Shown here piece by piece: positions 1 through 10,109 of a stretch of DNA of 64,000 bases. The stretch is taken from assembly GCA_030549495.1 (NCBI GenBank), contig JAUIRK010000897.1, positions 766,001 through 830,000 of the forward strand. The letters run 5' to 3'. Each line of letters opens with the position of its first letter. Positions within the stretch are counted from its first letter, which is position 1. This DNA is from Nectonema munidae (taxonomy: Eukaryota; Nematomorpha; Nectonematoida; Nectonematidae). Under the pieces are notes generated by a model. That model worked only from the letters and a program-made list of their open reading frames with translations. It searched no databases and was not told the origin of the DNA. Made by a program: the position numbers and the translations under genes.

Positions 1-1934
1 TTTTCATTTAAAATTTTAGAAAATTCGGTTTCTACAAAAACTTCATCAAAATCATCACTATTATCAAGATCTGAGTCTTCTTTTTTATCAAGTTTTTTTC
101 TTTTGAAATTTCGTTCTTTAACTTTATAAACGTTTTCATCCTTATAAGGAGAAATATGAAATTCATAAACTTGATTATCTGCGTGTAAAACGAGTGCAAG
201 TTCGTTCTTTAGACTTAACTGTATATCCCTAACAACCACACTGCTTTTTTTGGTGTAACAAATAAAGGAGTTTTTATTCACGTCAATCAAGGCCAGTTCT
301 CCCGTACAGTAACCAATCAAAAAATACGATTCAAACTTCTGCGATATAATAGAAATTTGAGAAGGTGAAACAAAATCTTTCATATTTATTTCCTCAAAGA
401 GTGAAGAGGTTGAAAGTTTTTTATCTGGAACATGATCTTTAAAGTTATTAATGATGAATAATTTTGCGTGATCATCACAACAAATCAAATTATCATCATC
501 ATTACTACTAATACTTGTGCTATAAAATTTTAAAGAAGAGATCCCTCGTTTTTGTATCTGGCCTATTTTTTGAATAGAGTATGGTTTGGATTGTAGGAAA
601 AATATATGGATAGAGATGCCATCAGCATAGGCAATATAGTTGTTATACTTTGTAAGAGCAAGAGCTCGTATAGATTGAACAGCTTCACGAGCCGCCTCAA
701 TTTTTTTTGCCTTAATACTATACAATAGCTTCGGCTTTTCTTCTATTTCAAATGATAAATCATTACCTTTACAAATTCCCAAACTCCAACCTTGAATTTC
801 ATTGAGAGATGTTAAAAGAAGCAAATTTGATTCTTCACTAAAGTGAACAAATGATGGAGGAAGGGGGGAGAAAAAGCGCAATTTTGTACATGGTGGATAC
901 CTGCTTAACCCAATTTCACCATCGAAACCAGCAGATATAAGCCAGTTTTTAGTGGAAATCAATTTCGTAACGTCATGAGTGTGAACATTGCGGAAAAATG
1001 ATTTCATCCACCTTCCTTCGAATGGCGAATGCGACGATTTTTGGATCTTCTTTATCATGTAAATAATAGGATCTGCACCAGCTGAATAAAGTGTTTTTAA
1101 ATAGGTATCATATGTTAAGGAAAAAACTGGAGCTTCATGAATCTCTAAAATCTGGATCAAGACTTTTAAAATATAATTCCAAAATAAAATGCGGCCTTTG
1201 GAGTCTGCGCAAACTATAAGAGAATCGTCGGTATTGTTTCCTTCATCTTCATTTGTCTTTTGCGAATGAGATGGAATAAATGTGATACATGTTATGTGCA
1301 CTTCATTATTATTCATGTTAGGCTGATTACATGTATTAAGCAAAATGAATTGTGGAGCTTTGGATTCTTCTAATTTGTAAACTGAGACAAAGGATGAATA
1401 AGCAACAGCCAAAATTGGAGCTTCAGGATGCCAAGAAAGAGAAACGATTCGATGTGCTTGTTTGCAAGCAATGGCAACAAACTTGGGGAGATCTTCGCTT
1501 AGGCGAATATTGTAAACACTCACAATGCCTTCTTCAGAACCAATAGCAAGTAGTGAACCAGTGTGATCACTTTGCATGCACCACTTTGATCCTCCCATAA
1601 CATGAGTGATAGAAGATATATAGAAATACTTTGTATCAATTTCAATAAGTTCGCCAGAGGCTCCGCTAGCGAAAAGGCGAGACTGTGGTGTCCATGATAA
1701 GGCATCCAATAGGAGATTTGTAGGGAGAAAAATGTTCTGGATGAAATAGCAGGAATGACTATTCATATGCCAAATTTGAAGAGGACCTGATTCGCGAAGA
1801 ACGCAAATGTTGTCAGAGTTTACATCATGAGCCATATCGAGTATGGCGATACCTTTACGCTCATAAAAATTTACTTTATGAAGTTCTCTTACTTCCATGC
1901 TAAATCCAACTTGACCAATTTTATCAATTGCCAT
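1..1934 (-). CDS. UTP4: UTP4/Cirhin homologue, WD40 protein of the small-subunit processome (C-terminus beyond window)
   Basis: Reading from the ATG at 1934-1932, one frame stays open for 644 codons to the window edge, with no intron. UTP4 (Cirhin) is a nucleolar tandem WD40 protein of the t-UTP subcomplex, which acts in rDNA transcription and early 18S rRNA processing. Segments line up in order with human Cirhin from memory: LSWHPEAPILAVAYSSFVSVY near residue 165-185 (human LSWHPSGTHIAAGSIDYISVF) and WMKSFFRNVHTHDV near 305-320 (human WVRTKPFQHHTHDV), followed by a LISAG strand. Near residues 610-632 there is a Lys-rich then Asp/Glu-rich tail (KRKKLDKKEDSD, then DNSDDFDE). Human Cirhin is about 686 residues, so about 40 may be missing. 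The start fits the family: the protein begins just before the first WD repeat. Identity rests on motif order; no search was run. Confidence 0.92.
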   Translation of the reverse strand, partial: MAIDKIGQVGFSMEVRELHKVNFYERKGIAILDMAHDVNSDNICVLRESGPLQIWHMNSHSCYFIQNIFLPTNLLLDALSWTPQSRLFASGASGELIEIDTKYFYISSITHVMGGSKWCMQSDHTGSLLAIGSEEGIVSVYNIRLSEDLPKFVAIACKQAHRIVSLSWHPEAPILAVAYSSFVSVYKLEESKAPQFILLNTCNQPNMNNNEVHITCITFIPSHSQKTNEDEGNNTDDSLIVCADSKGRILFWNYILKVLIQILEIHEAPVFSLTYDTYLKTLYSAGADPIIYMIKKIQKSSHSPFEGRWMKSFFRNVHTHDVTKLISTKNWLISAGFDGEIGLSRYPPCTKLRFFSPLPPSFVHFSEESNLLLLTSLNEIQGWSLGICKGNDLSFEIEEKPKLLYSIKAKKIEAAREAVQSIRALALTKYNNYIAYADGISIHIFFLQSKPYSIQKIGQIQKRGISSLKFYSTSISSNDDDNLICCDDHAKLFIINNFKDHVPDKKLSTSSLFEEINMKDFVSPSQISIISQKFESYFLIGYCTGELALIDVNKNSFICYTKKSSVVVRDIQLSLKNELALVLHADNQVYEFHISPYKDENVYKVKERNFKRKKLDKKEDSDLDNSDDFDEVFVETEFSKILNE

Positions 1935-2560
1935 GAAGTAGAGGAAGAAATTAATTACCTAAAAATTGGAAAAAATGACGTTTAAAAAAAGTATTGCCAC
2001 AACATATTACAGAAAATAAAACCTATTTATGGAAGCGCTCCTTACTTATTGGCATAACTTCATAGAAAAAAGACTCAAAAGATTCATTTCCACGTGTATT
2101 AGCGATTTTCATATTTGAAAGAATAATAAGTATTCATCAAAAATATTGCCTCTAAATTTTGATAGACATTTTGGAAGAAGCAATTTTTCAAATTTCCTTT
2201 TTGTAATATAGATTTTGATATTTTGTTTTACTGCCGAGCCAAGATTCTGTTCATATTATACCGATTATATAGATCTTTTAAACTTAGAATGTTTAATTAA
2301 CTGTAAAAAAATCTTGAACTGGGCAAATTTGAAGAATTTACAAATGAACTATTGGATGATTTAAATCTCAAAGAATCTTTATAAATTTAAATATTAAAAG
2401 AAATAATTTTTACTGAAGATTACAACATAAAAATAAGATTATAATTGAAGGAAGAAAGGGCATTAAAGTTTTCATGGATATAAGGAAAAAAATCTCAATG
2501 GATGTTTTTTTAACAGACAAAACATTGCAAAAAGGATTCTTAAAACAAAAATAAAATTGT
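1935..2560. other. Upstream flank of UTP4, no gene seen
   Basis: AT-rich sequence directly upstream of the UTP4 start codon, which must hold its 5' UTR and promoter. I see no clear TATA box, CpG island or coding exon. Confidence 0.4.
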
Positions 2561-2564
2561 GACA

Positions 2565-2815
2565 ATTGACATTTCTTGATAAGAATAACACTATCGCTTC
2601 TCTCATCGGGATTACCGACCGCAACCTTACTCTGCTTCTCTCACCTCTCACAATGGTGATGGGATCAAGCAACTCGAACTACATGAGCTTCTTCCGTTCC
2701 CTCATTTGACGCCTCCAACACAGCGTTTTCGCTCCAGTGGTAGAACTAAGCCTCTCAGAAGGGAGAGAGTGTAGAGTACTACGACTGCAGAAAGTTTGAG
2801 CAGATGCCTCGATCT
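2565..2815. other. GC-richer island of unknown nature
   Basis: About 250 bp of visibly higher GC content and several CpGs in otherwise AT-rich sequence. No reading frame resembles a known protein. It could be a promoter or 5' exon of an unseen gene, possibly shared with UTP4 about 650 bp away, or a transposon piece. Confidence 0.3.
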
Positions 2816-2892
2816 TTTACCTAAATGATATCGCATTTTCACCACTTGCATTTAAAAATACCACCCTTAACTCTATTCGTGACGGGCTATTT

Positions 2893-3110
2893 TCATAAAC
2901 TATTACAAAATCTCGCGTGAACCCACTAAATAATTGATTGTGAATCTGATAGTGTCATTTATTTTTTAAGAAAATCAATCAAACCTGTCAATCAATGCCA
3001 AATATATAAACTTGAAAATATATTATAAATTCCACATTTTTTGGGTTAATATTGTCTTAATTTATTTAATAAACCAACTTTTTATGATTAATTCACCCAA
3101 AATATTTTAC
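2893..3110. repeat. Dispersed repeat, copy 1 (other copy 45.60-45.84 kb)
   Basis: The order of motifs (a CGCGTGAACC-like block, CACTAAATAATTGATTG, GTGTCATTTATTTTTT, then AAATCAATCAAACCTGTCAA) recurs in the same direction at 45.60-45.84 kb with scattered changes. No coding potential. Class unknown; probably a non-autonomous element. Confidence 0.6.
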
Positions 3111-4035
3111 CTGTTAGACAATTAGCTTTCACAGGTGACTTAATGGCAAACACTTTTTCTCATTATATTAAAATAAAATGCTCAATTTGATTGGGAAAAT
3201 ATTTTTGTCACTCTAGATTTAAATTGCGGTTACTGCTTCAGATATTTTTTATATAATTTTTGTCCCATTTAGCAAATCGACCTTTCTCTATTTCATCACG
3301 ACATTATTTTTGTTAATATATACACATGTAATGAATGCTACATTTCAATGTGGTTAAAATTGTTATATATTTACTTAGTTGAACACTGCAGTGACTTTTA
3401 TATATTTAAGCACAACCAATAAAATAATTTTTAATTTTATCCACGTCATAAATAGGAATGGGACCAAATTTCTAATCAAAGCGACGTGAGATCATGTTAG
3501 ATAAAAGGTCATAAAATTTTTATTTCTGATGAAATTATTCAATAAAGAAATTCATAATAGATTATTCAATTATCTATTATAATTGAATAGATTTTCATTT
3601 ATCTTTTATTCAATAATAGAAAATTGTTGTAAAATTACTTGGTAAAAATATTACTGGTTGCTAATCTAACTAAACCCAGCACTTTTGAACGTCCTTGGTT
3701 TGATTCTTGTATTCTATTTTATTCTTCCCTTAGTTTAGTAGTTAAAGAGGAAGCTTTGAACTATAAATCTCAATCGGACCACTATTGTTTTGCTTACAAA
3801 TACACTCTCAGCTTGTAGCCTACTTCATTTTCCCATACTTTATATGATATCTAATTTTGCTCTTAATTCTAAACTGATTCTACCTTGGTAGCTCTACTTT
3901 CATCAGAAATTCATCTTGTTCAATCTATGTTCAAAAAACCCGTTTAGAAGATTTATTTAGCTCAAAATTTCAGCGATTTCTTAACTTTTCTATTAAAGAA
4001 TCTCTCTGTTGATCTTTTCCTTTTTTATCAACATA
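3111..4035. other. AT-rich spacer
   Basis: No gene seen. A weak tRNA B-box-like motif (GGTTTGATTC near 3699) may be the head of an old SINE but has no convincing A box or tail. Confidence 0.3.
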
Positions 4036-4039
4036 ATGT

Positions 4040-4975
4040 GTTGCAGTGGCGTAGCCAGAGCGAAGTAGATGGGGGGGGGGGGGCACAAAAAATAGGCTTA
4101 TATTGAAAAATCTGAATCACCCTGATTAAGTTTTTAATCCTATCAGTGACGGGGGGGGGGCTAACTAAAATTTCTTTTGTACCAAATTGACTACATCTTT
4201 TGCTACCATACTTCGTGACATTTCCTAAAATTGATAGCTGCATCTTTTGATACCATTTTCATGGCAGTTGAATGATCTTTTCATGTATAAATCTGTCAAT
4301 CAAAATCAAAAGTTAAACTTTTTCAGCAAAATTCTGACAGTATCTCTAGTTAAGCGTATAACCTTGGTTCTATATTATATACTCGTTTGAAAATTTATAA
4401 ATATATACAGTTTTGAAGACATAACACTTTATAGTTTAAATTTTTTCGAAATCATGGTTACTTTTTGAGAAATGTCAATCAAAATTTTGATTGATGAGAA
4501 ATATATCTAATAAAATATACCCTCAAATTTCACATGAAAGATATTTTTTATATGAAATCGGGCATATTTCCTTTTTGGACTTATTTTTGGAATTTAGAAA
4601 TTGAAAATACATATAAGTTTGTAACAAACTTGCGGTTTACTTCTAAAATCTGTCTCTGAAAACATTCATTCAAATTTTACATGGAATATACACATTATTA
4701 TAACAAATCAACAATCGCAATTTCATTTATAAATTCTTTTTGCATTTGGAATTTGAAAATGCGAATCAATGTAAAACAAATTTGCGGTTTATTTTTAAAA
4801 TCTGTCTTCGAGAACATTAATTAAAATTTTGCATGAAATATACACGCTTTTATTAAATATCAACAATGACTATTTCATTTATGGATTGGTTTTGCATTTA
4901 GAATTTGAAAATATTTATAAGGGTGAAACAAGGTTACGGTTTATTTCTAAAATCTGTCTTCGATAACAATTGAAT
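4040..4975 (-). repeat. 150-bp-unit tandem repeat element with poly-G-bearing flank, copy 1
   Basis: Bases 4060-4240 and 4380-4970 are the reverse complement of 17.33-17.48 kb and of 14.64-15.83 kb respectively. The left part carries GTGGCGTAGCCAG followed by a long G run and a block containing GTCACTGATAGG-like sequence (minus strand) next to a second G run. The right part has about three degenerate units of roughly 150 bp. Each unit contains a short ATTTCATGTAAAATTT-like block (as read on the minus strand) and AAACCGCAA. I see no protein. It looks like a non-autonomous mobile element carrying internal tandem repeats. Confidence 0.7.
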
Positions 4976-6325
4976 TCTGCGAGAATTTTCAGCAACACCT
5001 TCATGGTCATCAAGATTAATGTTCCTTGTATAATTTCTCAAATATGATAAAATTATAAGATTTCGCTTTCGTTCATGGAGCATTGATGATCTTTGTTCAG
5101 ACAAAATGCGCTTCAAAAAAGAAACAAACAACTAAGATAAACTCACTAGCAGATCGTCTCCCTTAATTCTTCTGCAAAACAAAAGGGAACAATGGTCATA
5201 AATGGGTACCAAAATGAATCAAATTTAGGTCAAAGTATCCCAAATGCAGTATCAAACAATAGATTTTTAAATGATATATATGTATATGTATATATAAATT
5301 TATATATAAAATTTTTCGCATAAACTTCTTCAAACGTGTTTTCAAATGATTGCGATGAAGTGGCATTTTCATCTAGAGATGGTCTTTCAATTTGGTTATC
5401 GTTTTTTCCTAATAGACTAATTGTGTGACTTTCATTTTTTTTGTGAACTTTAATTTTGATTGACCTTTGGAAAATCCAGCCTTTTTAATACTTTTGTTAT
5501 AATTAGGCATTTTTTCTTTATATAGGGTTGCGAACTCTATAAAATTTAAATAAAGGTCTATATGTATATATAAATATATTTACTTTTTAACAATTTATTA
5601 ATGCATAATTCAATTATCACAAAATCAAAAGATAATTGCAGATTTTATTTTTTGTTAAGGATAGCGCCCCTATCTTCGTCTACTCAAATATTATACTTTC
5701 CCGAAAAATGGCGTCTAAATTTGAAAATTTTAAATTTTCGATCAACCAAAAAACATACAGAATAAAATATTTTCCGAGATTTTAGATACCAAATCGATAG
5801 TTTTTAATGCTCTTTTGAATGAGCCATCTCCAGTTTTCACACGATTTGTACTTCTCGAGATATTTTAGGTCAAAATTTCAACATAGGAATTTCCTATATG
5901 CCCAAAATTTTGCCAATAATGTATATTTGAAAAAAAAAATTTTTTTGCGTATGCTAAATATTATACATATCAGCTTAGTTTTTTGCGCTAATTCCAAAAA
6001 TGTCTTTGTTTTAAGTTTAAATGACAAAAACATGGTCACGTAAATATATATTACATTCCTGAATCACAATTTTTGACGATGCCATAACTCAAATATATAT
6101 ATTATTATATAAGCCATAACTATTATATAAATACATTATTGAATTTTAAAAACGTCTAAATTTCAATTTTAAAAATAATATTTAAATAATTTAAAATTAA
6201 AAAAATTCATATTTTATTTAGAATTATATTATTTAGAAAATTAATTGGGAAGTTGTGAAGGATTTAATATGCTGCTTCAAATATATTCAGATAAATTGTA
6301 TATTTTCAAATATAGAACCTCATTC
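4976..6325. other. AT-rich spacer
   Basis: No supported gene, RNA or terminal repeat. Only short chance reading frames. Confidence 0.4.
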
Positions 6326-6329
6326 AAGA

Positions 6330-6954
6330 TAAATTGCAAAATTATCTACATATATTAAAAATTGTCCGAAAGAAATGTCTTACCCAATCTTTTGAAATAC
6401 CTTTGATAAAAAACCTAGGTTTTAATGTTTTCTTGGGAACAATATCAAAACTATTTTTAATAGCATTGATGATAGTATTTTGTTCCTTATTATTATTATC
6501 AACTTTAATGGAAGCTGTTCCATCATTCTTTACTTTTATATCTAATACTTGTAGATTGTTTTCTTTGGGATTAATCTTAGAAACAATGTCTTTATTCAAC
6601 TCAATAATTTTTGCTTTGTTAGGCTTGACAATGTTAGTTTTGATATTAATAGAATTAACTATATGATCAACACTTTCAGCCCGTTCCTCTCTTTTACTAA
6701 TTATATTGGAATCAGTTTTGACGTTTTTCCAGTGCTTTATAATACGATAATAATAATAAAGACATTTTGTCTATGAAAACATCTTTCACATCTGATAAGA
6801 TATCCTGAACAATACTCGCCATATCACTATTAACTTCCCCTATTTTGTTTAAATAATGACCCTCTATATTTTTTAAGGCTGTAACCAAATCACTATTATA
6901 AACAGCATCATTCGGCTTAGCACATTTAGCAGTTGGACAATCTTCAAGTTCCAT
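6330..6954 (-). pseudogene. LINE ORF1-like fragment (CR1/Jockey-type), frameshifted
   Basis: From an ATG at 6954 the minus strand encodes about 60 residues starting MELEDCPTAKC with a helical stretch; the frame then shifts near 6770. The second frame continues to 6342 and ends with a block containing NDGTASIKVDN, KNSFDIVPKK and KPRFFIKGIS. That order (a strand plus 'KxxxPRxxIxGI') is what I recall from ORF1/Gag-like proteins of arthropod non-LTR retrotransposons. No reverse transcriptase is attached. The family is uncertain. Confidence 0.45.
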
Positions 6955-7555
6955 CTACGATACAAATAAAATTAAAGCAAAGGTAGCTTACTAACACAAT
7001 GAAAGAAAAGGGAGGAGCTTCTTCTTCACGGTTAAGATGTTTTTTGAAAATCTCAATATTAGATTTTTACACCAACTCCTATTTCATTCGAAAACAGTAT
7101 ATCTTCCGTGAAGAACAGTTACATACTTGTTTCTTAAAACTATATTATAGCTCCTCAAAGGATTACTATATCGACGATATAAAAACACTTTATTAAACGT
7201 GTTACTATTTCATTTTTCTTATGATCACGCGTTCTCATTTCAATGCCCTTCAGTTCCATTACTTCTCGCATACTTAAATTTTTGTACTATATAACAATTA
7301 TTTTTGCCAATTCTATAGATACTTTTACCCATTTTTACATTGATTACAAGCTGAGTTTTTTGAGAAAATAGAGTATTTTTCCAAAATTTGTTTTTTTCAA
7401 AAATGTCAAACTTGATTCATAATCCACGCATTTCTGCAGCCTAATATGGGAAAACTAAGTACTGAAATGAAGTGAAGATAAATTTTGTCACTTTCGGATT
7501 TATTATCGTTTTTAAAATATTTTTGCCCCTTGTGTAAAAGGTTTATAAGAAAATT
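6955..7555. other. Spacer, nothing recognised
   Basis: Mixed AT-rich sequence with one 65-codon chance frame on the plus strand; no supported feature. Confidence 0.35.
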
Positions 7556-7557
7556 AT

Positions 7558-7668
7558 GGGATCATACATAAATGACGTCCACCAAAATTTTTAAGTTGTT
7601 GAACATAGAATTAGTTTACTCCCCCCTCCCCTCTACCGGGAGGGGACGTTATATGTGTGATCCCTTAA
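7558..7668. mobile_element. Small MITE with GGGATCA termini
   Basis: The left end reads GGGATCATACATAAATGACG. The right end, reverse-complemented, begins GGGATCACACATATAACGTC, so about 110 bp is bounded by roughly 20-bp imperfect inverted repeats. There is a pyrimidine-rich centre. A similar start (GGGGTCATTCACAATTAACG) occurs at 45.05 kb. Non-coding; superfamily not determined. Confidence 0.55.
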
Positions 7669-7669
7669 T

Positions 7670-8420
7670 GAAAATAATCAATTTAAATAAGCCCAAGAAT
7701 TGGAAAAATATTATTTCAATATTCCAAGCTTTATTCTGTTAGAAGTTTATTAATTAAACATTTTGATAAACTTTCACTTATGAAATTATTTTAAATTATC
7801 TTGAAAGGTCAAATAATTTTTTATTACAAATGCAATGGAGGAGAAATATATATTATTACTTAAAGAGTAAGGTTATCCAAATATCAGACCCTAAAACTAA
7901 AAGGTGCTATGTTCAAAACCAGCCTAAAAACTTTTTGCACATTTAATAGGGTAGTACATATTGAAATAGTTTAAATATTATTTAAGGAAGATATGGGTAT
8001 GCATTCTTTGAATTGAAATTGTAGTGGAGAGGCATCGTTCTATCATTTAACTTCTTGTTTTGCCGAAATTATTAATAAATTTCTATTACTAATTTATTTA
8101 GAAAATTAAATATAGATAAACTAATTATAAATTTATAATTTAGATAAAGATAAACTGAGTACTATTTAAAAATAGAAAATTGATATACTTTTTAAAAAAG
8201 GTTAAACATGAAATTTGGTTATAATATAAAATATTTTTAAATTTAAAAAATCAGTTAAATTTCATTTTTAATTTTGTATCAAAAAGAAAATAATGTAAAA
8301 TTTAGTTTCTTTTTAATGTGTTCTTTTTTAGATTAGAGATCATTATTCAATTTATCTGAATATTTATATAAATTAATCTTTATCAATATCTCAATAGATA
8401 TTCCAAATTCTACTCAAAAT
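7670..8420. other. AT-rich spacer with a possible SINE head near 7.86-7.94 kb
   Basis: Bases 7861-7935 have a tRNA-like look (AGTAAGGTTATCC as a possible A-box area, then ATGTTCAAAACCAG as a possible B box). No cloverleaf or tail is convincing. Nothing else is supported. Confidence 0.25.
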
Positions 8421-8424
8421 TCTC

Positions 8425-8492
8425 CGACAATTGTCTCCCGATAATTCCCCCTAGATTAATTGCCCCATGGACAACTGCCCACTCTATATTTA
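8425..8492. repeat. Short array of AATTGCCC-type units (partial)
   Basis: Four 14-17-bp units follow each other (cores ACAATTG, ATAATTCCCCC, AATTGCCCC, ACAACTGCCC). The same unit and spacing occur in the element end at 61.73-61.84 kb. Only one end is present here. Confidence 0.5.
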
Positions 8493-8554
8493 TTTAAAAT
8501 TTGATTAATATAAAAAATATGAAAAAAAACATTTCAAACTATTTATAATTTATT

Positions 8555-10000
8555 GGGGGGGGGGGGGGGGTCGGGGGTGGGGGGGTGGTTGGGGTGTGGG
8601 GGGTTGCCGGGGAAGGTGTTGGGGTTTCGCGGTGGTGGGTTGTTTCTGGTGTCGGGGTTGCGGGTTGGGTTGGGGTAACGAGTCGAGGTGTTGTTGGAGT
8701 CGTTAGAAGGGCGCGAAGAGTCTGGGAGTGGAGTTTGACGTGAATTGGGTGGTTGCGTTTCTTGTGTCGCACCGAAACGACGTTGGTTTTGCTCTTTAAT
8801 TCGGAAAAGTTGTTTGCATGGGCAATGGCCGATAGCCAACGAATGGTTGAACGAGGTGGTGTAATTTTTTGTTTTTGAAAGTTGTGTGATTGTGCGTGTG
8901 TGGTAAAGGGTTTAGTTTTGGTGAAGTATGGAATCCCTTCTTCGGTGGTAGTGGGGTTGGGTTTGGGGGGGTTGGGGGGGGGGTTAGGTGTGTTTGGGCG
9001 TGTCTAGGGGGTTTTGGTGTTTAGTGGGCCCAATAGGTGTTGTGGAATGTTTGGTAGTTGTTGGGAGGGGGAGTTGAGGGGGATGGGTGTTGTGTGTGAG
9101 AGAGTCGTGGTTTGTTTTGTGCTCGGTATAGAAATGGTTGGTAAAGGGGGAGGGGGTTATGTTGTTAGTGTTGTAGTGGGGTGTAAAAGGCTAAAGTTTG
9201 CTTCGGGTTGGAGTGGGTTTTTGGGTCGTGGGTGTAAAGGGGCAGGGAAGAGCTTTGAAGAAGGGAGCAGGGGTCTTGGTTTTTGGGCGTTGTGAAGTGG
9301 AGGGAGGTTGGTGAAGAAGTAGAGCGAAGGTATGATTGTTGTTTTGCAAAATTTTTTTTGCATATGGTGTTTTGGAGGGTTTTGTGCAGTGGGTGGTTAA
9401 AAGGTGGGTGTATCGAGGGATGAACAGGTAGTTGCAATTTTGGGGTTTTTGCTAATAGATGGGAGAAAGAATAGGTGGAGTTTGTGGTGAGGGTGATCGG
9501 ATGAAATGGGGGAATTAAGTTGTTGTATGTCAAGATGAGCGCTTAATAATAGTTTTTTTAGTTGAAGTTGTAATGGTAGGGTGTTAGTTAGAATTTCTAG
9601 GCTTGTGTGGAAGTAGTGATATGGTTGGGGCAAAGTAGACAGAGGGTGTTCTTGTTAAGAAAATGTTGGTTGTGGGGTGTTTTAAGGAGTGCCCCAGGAA
9701 AGAATTCCGTATTGAATTACTGGGAGGATTAAGGATGTGTATATGTATTTGGTGTGTTTGGGACGGAGGCCCCATTTATAAGAGTGCGCTTTTAGTGAAA
9801 AAAGGGTGACTGAGAGTTTTTGGTTATTTTTTTAAAGTGTTTGAAAATTTTAGGTTGGACTGAAGGTTTAGTCCTAGATATTTTATAGTCTTTGATGCAG
9901 TTATAGAAGTAGAGGTATTTAAATGAAGGGGTATTTTATGGTTGGTGTAAAGTGAATAGGTTTGTTTTGTGGTTAAAAATATTTATGTGTTATTGTTTTT
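8555..10000 (-). mobile_element. I-like LINE, decayed 3' half
   Basis: The minus strand is rich in A and C, as in the LINE at 48.6-53.5 kb, and encodes matching broken pieces. Near 9630-9540, LEILTNTLPLQLQLKKLLL matches LELFTNTLPLHLNLKKTLL of that LINE, the region behind its reverse transcriptase. Near 8830, GHCPCKQLFR matches SHCPCNAYFF of its C-terminus. The frames shift several times. The 3' end is lost in a G run (plus strand) near 8555-8570, and the plus strand there is extremely G-rich, so the tail may have expanded or degenerated. Confidence 0.6.
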
Positions 10001-10109
10001 TTAGTTTAGTAAAATAAGAGGTTTGGTTTTTTTTTTTTTGAGTCCCCTATGTTGGGTTTTTTATTTTTATTTAAATAAGGGAAGACAGGGGAGATAAAAA
10101 TAGTATAAA

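Noticed and set aside
8539-9633. Several proline- or serine-rich minus-strand frames and a glycine/valine-rich plus-strand frame as genes
   Set aside because: They are by-products of the strongly biased composition of a decayed LINE. The frames overlap each other and only scattered residues match the LINE protein.
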